A DNA stretch of 64,000 bases from Raphanus sativus. Lineage: Eukaryota; Streptophyta; Magnoliopsida; Brassicales; Brassicaceae. The translations under genes and the position numbers were made by a program. The stretch spans positions 1,674,001 through 1,738,000 of the forward strand of contig NC_079516.1 in assembly GCF_000801105.2 (NCBI RefSeq). The letters run 5' to 3'. Below, in pieces: positions 56,408 through 64,000 of the stretch; the first letter of the stretch is position 1; each line of letters begins with the position of its first letter. The notes beneath the pieces were generated by a model, which worked only from the letters and a program-made list of their open reading frames with translations, searched no databases and was not told where the DNA came from.

Positions 56408-56679
56408 ATGCAGCGACAAGTTTAAGGTGTGTGAGTTGAATTGAATCTGTAGGAAGAAGAACCCTTTGGTGGTGTCTCAGTTATGTATTTAGAAACTCTT
56501 GCAGAGGAAGTTAATGTGTAATGCAACTCTATGGATTTAAAGGATTAAGCTTTTCATGTTATAAGAGCATTTACTAAAGCCTTTTAATTCATTTGAAAAA
56601 TCTGACTATAAAAATGCGTTAACATGTTGAAACACTTAGTATAGAGAAAAAGAAACTGTTATCTCTTCCGGTAGTCTTC

Positions 56680-57397
56680 TCACAGGATCCTGCAATTAGG
56701 TTCGTGGTTGTAGACTGGTTCCCCGATATAGTCCCTAGAATTATACCCGTAGGGATCACATGGGTGATGATAGGATGATGGCGCACCATATCCATAAGGC
56801 CATGGTTGTGGATGACATGGTTGATGACATGGTGGATGACAATGACATGGCTCTTGTTTTTCCTCAGGCTTTTTCTCATCTGGTTTTTTCTCTTCGGGTT
56901 TTGCCTCTTGTTTTTTCTCCTCGGGTTTTGCCTCATCTGGTTTCTTCTCATCTGGCTTCTTGTCTCCATCGGGCTTGGGTGGTTCGACTTTGTTTACGCT
57001 TACAAGCTCCGCACAGGCTACCTTCCTCCTCAGTGTGTTGGTTAGACCGATCATATCGACTTCAAAACCGGTTACCTCAATCTGGTTCCTGTGATCTCCC
57101 TTTATTTCCACAGCCGACACACCTATAAAACCATTGCATTAACTATTTAGATTCAACAAAAAATACAAGAATCGAAATCTCTCTATGGTTTTTGCATCGT
57201 TGTTACCTTTAAACTTAACCGCAGTTTTCATTGCTTTTGCTCGGGTTTTGTCATCAGTCATAGTAACTCTTATCAAGATCTTTTGCTGCACACAATCAGA
57301 AAAAATCTTTAGCATCACAAGAGAATACTCTTTCAAACATACACAAGAGTATCCAAGACATTACTTGTTATGAGTATACGTATATACATACCTTCAT
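56680..57397 (-). CDS. HMA-domain protein (HIPP/HPP-like) without metal-binding cysteines
   Basis: Three exons (57397-57392, 57285-57207, 57122-56680) give 175 residues; the first exon is only ATG AAG. The HMA fold covers about 1-70 (ILIRVTMTDDKTRAKAMKTA, VSAVEIKGDHRNQIEVTG). The usual MxCxxC is replaced by MTDDKTRA, so copper or cadmium binding by that loop is unlikely. The middle is a Pro/Lys/Glu repeat (PDEKKPEE type). The next part is His/Cys/Pro/Tyr-rich (HCHPPCHQPCH), which could itself bind metal. The protein ends NCRIL. C-R-I-L is CaaX-like with a Leu end (geranylgeranylation type), but the Arg makes this uncertain. It resembles Arabidopsis AT3G07600 by position. Confidence 0.86.
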
Positions 57398-58182
57398 GTT
57401 CTTGTTATCTTCTTCTCGACTGGTATGGATGATTACAGATGGTCTACTCGAGAACTCCCTTTGAATGTTTGATGGGTTTTTATTTTGGCTCGGAGATTTG
57501 TGGGTCTTCTTCAGATCACAAGTTTGTGGAAATATAAATAAAGGAATGAGTTTATAATTTTATATGTTCCATGAGTCATTGTCACGTACCAACGGAATCG
57601 TATAGTCTGAATTTCGTATGCATATCATTCTTTACGTGTTTTCTTGATTCTTAGTTGCCGATCGGTACATGCTTATTGTCAACTCTAAAATTTTTAAAGA
57701 CCGAAACCTATGGTTATTTGATTTGGTCAAAATTAGATTATCTAATTATACAGAAGTATTATTTGTTTAATATACCGTTGCCTAATAGTTTATATATTTA
57801 TAACACAAGAATTAGTCAATATATGTATTTTGATGATTAATAAGTAAGTTTGTTGAGTTAACAATCTAGCTGTGATGTAACAATTATGGAACCATGTTGT
57901 CCAAGTCTTCCATGTCTTGGTCTCCTCTAGAATACATGTTTCCCTCTATCTTCCTACTTAGTCAAAAAATAAGGTTGTTTTGACTGCTAATCTGCATCCG
58001 TTTGTATTTAATCAAATATTATATGCATGACTTGCTAAATGTGTGCTCGTAATACATTCGTTTTTCACGTCTTAATGAAACAATTAGCTTTATTATACTA
58101 TAATTAGCATTTTCAACTTTGTGGAAGTTGGCGTATGGTTACAATCGATGGAGTTTGGGAATTATCACAAATGAGTGTATAA
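57398..58182. other. Upstream region of the HMA gene and intergenic DNA
   Basis: AT-rich, no gene seen. Confidence 0.45.
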
Positions 58183-60299
58183 TCATAACAATTTAACATT
58201 TAATCGTCTTAACCAAATAGAATGTATAATCATATTAAACACATCATATCTCTTTGGAGGATCATTAACCAATATATGCCTCTGCACTTGCTTCACTCCC
58301 TCATACAGTTTCTTGTACCGATCCTCTGGTATACCCATCAGTATTCTTTTTAGTTCCGGTATTTCCTTAACTGAAACCGAAACCGAAAACTTCTCCCAGT
58401 TCAATACATCACTAAACGGTAATACATAGTTCTCCGAGATAAGAACCGGTACACATCCACTGTATATCGCCTCCGGTACTCTCGGGCTAGCCACCTCGTG
58501 ACCGCTCGGACAAATACAAAACCGGCTTTTCCTCATCATCTCTTTGTAATCTAATTCACCCGGTAGATCCTCGTAAACTAGAATGTCTTTGTCCTTTTCT
58601 TTCCAGTGGTTTAGAAGAACCGGACGGATTTTTCCGTGCGACTGTCCAGCAAAGAAAGCTAGTGTTGTACGAGAGATTGAGTCTAAACCGCCGGTTAAGT
58701 TGTTGATTTCTCCGGTTTGTAAATTGATTTCAGGAAAGGGAGCATCTTTCTCAGGGCTGAAATATTCTGATACATTGGCGTTACATAATACTCTTATGGA
58801 GTTGAAAAATAGCTTCTTTACATACCATGTTGCCCTATGCCCCTGTAAACAATATAATTGAGTGTGAGCTTATTACACTAAGGCACGACTTCGATTGTGA
58901 CCAAAACATTTTTAACCAGACACTAACAAATCAAACAAGAACACGTACCCAGTCATGGCAAGACAACATGAAGTGATCAAAACCATCACTTGTGTTCCAA
59001 TACGGATATTTCTTGGAAATAATCTGAACATAGTCGACGATGACACGTTCCAAGACAGCCTTGTCTCGAACAACTGGGTCGAAGAGGTGGTGAAGAATCA
59101 TGACAACACTAAAAGGTAAGAAGTAGACATGAGCCTTGTCGGGATCTCGGGTTCGATACTTAAGGACATCGTTTTCCATAAAGTTTATGAACAATCCTTC
59201 CATGGAGTATATGTCTTTACAAAGACCATAGTGAAAAATTGGTGGATCTCCTTCTTCATAAACGTATATCTTAAACATCTTCTCCATAAGAAGATAGCTT
59301 CTGCCACAAGGAAAGATGTTTTATAGGGTAGGGTAACTTGTGTGATAAATATACACGCGTAAGTATAAAGTTACCGATGAAATGCATAAGGGTTCCTGTA
59401 AATGTCGCCATGAGGAACGTAGTCTTCATCTCTTAAGGGAGATGATGTTGTAGAGCTAGGGTTTAGTTGAGCTTCTCTGATCAACGCCCTCGCGGTTGCT
59501 AATTGCGCTTCTACTTTCTTGTCTCTTTTCCAGGATAGAGAACCTGGATTTGATCCGTTCCTCTTCCTTTTTTCCTTCAATATACAAAAAGCAAAACATA
59601 ATAATTTATTTTCAGTATATGCTACTCACATTAGGAGTTGTTTACAGCATTTGGTACTTTATCGCGTGTGTTTCTCTGATCACATTAGACACTAATTATT
59701 TGCATATGCATGCATCTACTTTATCGCGTGTGTTTCTCAAAAATGAAGTTACAGCATTTGGTACTTCGAACATAAAATGGTTAGTTAGACGACACAAATC
59801 AGGATTGGATCTGAAATTGAGGCTATAAAGATATTTTGGTTAATCTTAATAAAGAGAAATTTCGACAACTAGGCGACTCTACACGAACTATGTATAATAG
59901 TTCTATAAAATTTTGGAGTCAAGCTAATGTTTTAGTCTATATCTAGAACCAACCCTGGTGGGAAAAAATTTCGTTTCCATTTGTTTTTCCAAATACACAA
60001 CAACATGTTAGAATTATAGGCAACGTCTCTTTGTATATAGAAACATAACACAAACAATTAAACTGAAGTTTTAAACATTTATTACAGTCTAAATGTGGAT
60101 GAAAGGGGATAAAGATGGACATAGATACCGTGATGAAGGCGGATGAGAAGGAGGAGGTCCATTGTGAAGAATATGATGTTGAGAAATAAAGATGATGAGA
60201 TATGTTTGGATCCTTTGCAATGAAAATGGCAAATACAACAGCGAAAGTGGCAAATGCCAAGAGAAAGGCGTTCAAGTATTTTGGAAGGTAATCTCTCAT
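58183..60299 (-). CDS. Exostosin-family (GT47) glycosyltransferase
   Basis: Four exons (60299-60129, 59574-59375, 59300-58949, 58842-58183) give 460 residues with consistent phases. It is a type II membrane protein: a short cytosolic start (MRDYLPKYLN), a membrane anchor at about 11-28 (AFLLAFATFAVVFAIFIA), a lysine-rich stem and the exostosin domain. Domain motifs are KMFKIYVYEEGDPPIFH, DPDKAHVYFLPFSVVM, YPYWNTSDGFDHFMLSCHDW, LAFFAGQSHGKIRP, KSRFCICPSGHEVASPRVPE and AIYSGCVPVLISENYVLPF. Plant GT47 enzymes sit in the Golgi and build cell-wall polysaccharides such as xylan, xyloglucan or pectin side chains. The exact substrate of this subgroup is unknown to me. Arabidopsis AT3G07620 is the likely orthologue. 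The acceptor of exon 2 could lie a few bases away. Confidence 0.9.
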
Positions 60300-62416
60300 C
60301 CCTAACTTCCACTTTCTATATTTCTTATTCCATTATCATGCTTTGTTTTTGTGTGTTTGCGAGTGAGAAAGTGAGAGCTGATGCTGAAACTAAGGAGATC
60401 TTCGATCAAGTGAGCTAAATAAAGAGAGTCATTTGTACACCACATTACACGTAATTGCTTCACATTATCGATTTACGAATAATTAACAAGATGTCAAATA
60501 CATACTCCTTGTTTTTTGGTCTACCATATAAATTACTTCTCACTTTTTTTTTCTTTCTTTTGTTTCAGTCTCTTACTTCTCCCTATTAATTTGGTTCGAA
60601 TTTTTTTTAAGATTTTGGATTATAAAATTTAGGTTTTTTTTTCAAAATTCAAAATATCAGTTAAAAGTTATTTTGATAAAGGAACCAAACGTATGTGATT
60701 TCATAAACTTAAGTCGATATTCAAGTAGGATTTGAATCCGATCAACTACAAACCGTGTGACAGAATTAGTTTTTTTTTTCTTTTCGAGTCAATACTGTTA
60801 TATAATAATATTAAATTGAATTTTTACATGAGTTATGAATTTTTTAAAATAGTACATACAAAAAGTTATATATAGTACGAATTTTAATCAGTTATGGGCC
60901 GCTAGATTATAGTCAGTCCGGTGAAGGCAATGAACATGCTAAAGACGACTCTTTGAGAGCTCTGAAAGTGAAGAAGATTCTGAAGACTCACCTCTGCTTC
61001 CTAGTACGAAATCGAATATCTTTCTAACCAATGACGTTTCTGTGACAAGCTGATATAGCAAACGTATATCTTTTACTGAACAAATGTAACCAAACCAATC
61101 TCAAGGTGATTCCTCATACAAGAGCCCAAATCCAGAAACAATATCTTCTACGATCCAATGTTACAATATAGATTGCACAAAAGCCCAAAGCTACAGTACA
61201 AATGCTATCTATAGTAAAAGTCTAACTGACACTTTCACTTGTTGACTCTAGAAAGGGCACGAGGTTAGATATCAGAAACAACTACAATTTGTACCTTACA
61301 TCATGATTAACCTCAGTCTCTTAACGGGAGTTTTTAGCTTTGGTTAATAAATGGTTTTTAATTTTTCTAAGATTTTTACTAAAAAAAACTAAAAATATCT
61401 TTTAAATAAGAGATATAAGAATCGTCTCATATTCAAAAAATATAAAAAAAAGTCAAATTATGAGTTAATAACCCGGCTAAAAGACCATGGTTATTCATGC
61501 TCTTATACACTCATGTGGTGTTTTCATCCATATAAATAGATATACTTGTATCCTATATATCATTCATAGAAAATGTTTTTAATGGGATACACTCTTCAGC
61601 TCTTTATGGTTATTGGTCTCAGGTTAAGTCTTTCTTTGATGGCCCAGTCTTTGCCATTACCCTTATTGTAACCCTTTGGTAAGACTCTTTTACTCAGCTG
61701 AATCAAAATCCATGTCCCTATCCTTTCCTCTAGGATATTATTTATGAGAAACAATTTTTTTTTTCCTTTTTTACGGTTCTTTTCAATCAAATGTTGAAGT
61801 TCAAATCTTGAAACCTCAACATTTGAAGAGCTTTTTGGGATTCTGGTATAATAAGTTAGGTTAGGTCAACTCATGAGATAATGTCCTCATGTCACACAGC
61901 TAACAATGTCCTACTAGGAGTGAGATATTGAATATTATCGACGGTTTAAGTAATGATTGGTGGGAGAGGCAAATAATAAAGAAATAACAAAAAGTTGGTG
62001 TGAAGTTCATAGAAAGGCACTAATGAAAAACTAATAAGATAATTAATGTTATCTTAAGGATAATATAAAAGTGAAGTATCATCAGCTGACTCTAATCTAA
62101 GCCGGTGGTTTTATATTGTAGACATAAGAATACGATGTTCTTGTACGAGACTTCGGATCGTCCTAGAATCTTATCTAACTAACATTCCAGCATCATATTC
62201 AACTTGTTATTTTGCCCAATCTCTCAGTGCGTCTTATCTCTTTACCCTTTTCTCTCCTTTTTTGCTTCCATTATCGTCGATTTGTGTTTTCAAGTTGTAT
62301 TAATAAATATACAGTTGAGGTTCATTCTTAGTATTAACTTTACATCCCTTTTGACTAAACACTAACCGTAAAGCTTAACCAAGTTTTCCTCAGCTTTATT
62401 TCTTATAATGCTTACG
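60300..62416. other. Intergenic DNA
   Basis: No gene supported. A short acidic coding-like stretch near 60,955-61,020 (ESSESEEDSEDSPLLPS) lies in a frame closed by stops and may be a gene relic. Confidence 0.4.
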
Positions 62417-62634
62417 CAGTGCCGGTCCGGCATAATCTCATGCCTAAAGCATGAAAAAAAAATTTGCCCCTTATATACATTGGCTGGGTTCGAACTCTGG
62501 TTCCTACGAGATTCTTCAACAGCTTTTGCCACTGTACTAAGTACACTATTAATAAATTTGGCGCCCTTTACGTTTTTATATATTTTGGCGCCTAAAATCC
62601 TTGCTTGTTGGGCTTTATGTCAGGGCCGGGCCTG
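62417..62634. mobile_element. hAT MITE (218 bp)
   Basis: Ends CAGTGCCGGTCCGG and CAGGGCCGGGCCTG, flanked by the 8-bp duplication TGCTTACG at 62,409-62,416 and 62,635-62,642. The same terminal type occurs in the element at 4,318-4,778. Non-coding. Confidence 0.88.
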
Positions 62635-63590
62635 TGCTTACGAAGCAAAAATGAGTAGAATAAAAAAGGGAAGATATTGAACATTTTGAAACATAAAGTT
62701 AGGTATATTTTAGGGTGTGATTTATAATTTAGGAGACTTCTGTAACATTTGTTTTCTAATTAAGTTTTTTTCAAAATTTGTAGGTGAAATTCACCAACTA
62801 GCAAAATCACAACCATTTTTGAGTGTCAGTTCACGTTTTGCTTTTTTTTTTCTTTAAATCCTTCGAAATCTTTTATGCGGGCCAAATGGGATCATCGACT
62901 ATGGATTTCGGCTAAAAGTAAAACTCTTTTATCTTAATTTAATCATACATTCGATTATTCGTAAAAGAAATGGGTTTAGTGAACCGGTGAACAATAGAAT
63001 AATGAAGAAAAGGACAAAATAGATCGATCTATAATCATCATTGCAGACTGCAGAAGCGAATATTTGTTACATCGGTGAATAAAATCTACTATTTATATTT
63101 AAATATAGATACATGACAATAATATATCTATATGGTCGCATCGTTACGCATACGTATCTAATCTGACAGATATTTGTTAGTTTCCCCCCTTTCTCTCCGT
63201 CAAAAAATATCTTTAGTTTTTTTTCTAACCAAAAGATATTTTATACTACTACGCCGACCGAAAAAGATATTTTAGTTTTTGTAAGGTCAAAGCAAAGAAA
63301 AAAGATATATCGTTCGTTATTGTGATTTTCTGAGCAAAAAGGCAAAACAATAGTACTGCTAGTAGTTTTGTCCTAAAAAGGTACTACTAGTAGTATATCT
63401 GAAACTGAGAGAAGCATTTTGATTCGTGGAAAAGCATCGAAAAAGCGAACGCTTGAGAATCCATTATGGTACAGAAGAGCCACTTGGTGAATTCCAAGTC
63501 GCGTGTGCATTGTTTTCAGTACGCGCAGTTTTATGACAGAACATAAAAATCCATTTTCTTACTATTATCCGTTCCTTTAATAATATCTGT
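62635..63590. other. Intergenic DNA
   Basis: AT-rich, no gene seen. Confidence 0.45.
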
Positions 63591-64000
63591 CCGGACCATA
63601 AAGAGTTTCTTGCTTTCACTATAAATACGACGGGGACCCACCATACCTTACACAAAACTTTTTTTTTTGCACTTTCTAAACAAAATAAAGTGAATATTAA
63701 TAGAAAAGATTAGGCACTTTTGATTATGTCACAAGCAAGCAGCCTACATGTCCCTTACATACACACCCACCCATTCTCTATCCATTAATTTTCTTTCTTT
63801 GCGTTTTTTCTTTTGTTTCCAGAGAGAAAGAGAGAAGAGAGAAGAGAGAAGCAGAGAACGTTGTGGGATAATCAGCTCTGTTTCCAAGGATCTGTGTGTG
63901 TTTGTCTCTAAATTTTATTGGTTGAACTTGAGAAGATAGTTCAGAAGATCTTGTTATTATAATTCAGTGAGTTGTTTTCCTCTTCTATCTGTCTTTTTCG
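63591..64000 (+). promoter_or_regulatory. Probable promoter and 5' leader of a gene beyond the window
   Basis: A good TATA box (ctataaata, about 63,618-63,626) is followed by a purine-rich leader with GAGA repeats (63,821-63,860). No convincing coding start is reached before the window ends. The gene cannot be named from what is visible. Confidence 0.5.

Noticed and set aside
56760..57128. Plus-strand open frames of 122 and 79 residues opposite the HMA gene
   Set aside because: Antisense shadows of the repetitive Pro/Lys/Glu and His-rich coding exon.
1..64000. CRISPR arrays, bacterial operons, riboswitches
   Set aside because: The window is plant nuclear DNA with spliced genes; no regularly spaced short repeats or bacterial signals were seen.

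Overview
This window is nuclear DNA of a Brassicaceae plant, most likely a Brassica-type genome. Evidence: AT-rich intergenic DNA with short GT-AG introns, plant-only gene families, two nuclear tRNA-Lys genes, and a gene order that I recognise from memory as the Arabidopsis thaliana chromosome 3 segment around AT3G07360 to AT3G07620. Several Arabidopsis neighbours that I would expect between these anchors are not seen. That fits a fractionated (post-polyploid) copy of the block. Species assignment is inference.

Layout. 0-2 kb: PUB9-like U-box/ARM E3 ligase (+). 2.7-4.8 kb: a Mutator-like foldback element and a small hAT element, both with clean target-site duplications. 4,891-18,460: a complete 13.57-kb Helitron on the minus strand. 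It has a 5' TC end, a 3' hairpin plus CTAG end and an A/T insertion point. By my splice-by-splice reconstruction it holds three uninterrupted multi-exon genes: a Rep/helicase (about 1,513 aa), a 558-aa RPA70-like protein with a zinc finger, and a 256-aa two-OB RPA-like protein. 19.3-20.1 kb: a probable short Helitron. 21-23.6 kb: AIR12 (+) and RABA5b-like Rab GTPase (-), convergent. 24.5-29.3 kb: a satellite array of about 349-bp monomers that shows a nine-monomer higher-order period. It abuts a broken 3' remnant of a YLMG1-type gene (29.7 kb). 31.6-32.5 kb: DUF538 gene (-). 32.5-36.8 kb: MITE-rich intergenic DNA. 36.8 kb: CML3-like calmodulin-like protein (+). 37.6-37.9 kb: two identical tRNA-Lys(CUU) genes. 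38.6-39.9 kb: PEX13 (-), head to head with a DUF3755/SANT-like gene (+, 40.4-42.0 kb).

42.8-54.3 kb is a tandem cluster derived from a DOMON + cytochrome b561 gene (Arabidopsis AT3G07570-like). It contains two intact full-length copies, one intact copy that has lost cytochrome b561 and ends in a Pro/Ser/Thr-rich tail plus GPI-type hydrophobic C-terminus, one exon-1 fragment and one pseudogene. A 5'-truncated LINE with a 16-bp target-site duplication sits 48 bp upstream of the start codon of the third copy. 55.6-60.3 kb: SmD1 (+), an HMA/HIPP-like protein (-) and an exostosin-family glycosyltransferase (-). 60.3-64 kb: intergenic DNA with one hAT MITE. It ends in the probable promoter and 5' leader of a gene that continues past the window.

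The host genes are unrelated housekeeping and signalling genes and form no pathway, apart from the DOMON redox proteins (AIR12 and the tandem cluster), which share a family. The most striking content is mobile: the apparently intact three-gene Helitron, the satellite that replaced part of a gene, and several poly(A)-only insertions flanked by target-site duplications. All exon boundaries were inferred by eye from GT/AG signals, reading-phase consistency and remembered family sequences. No search was run.
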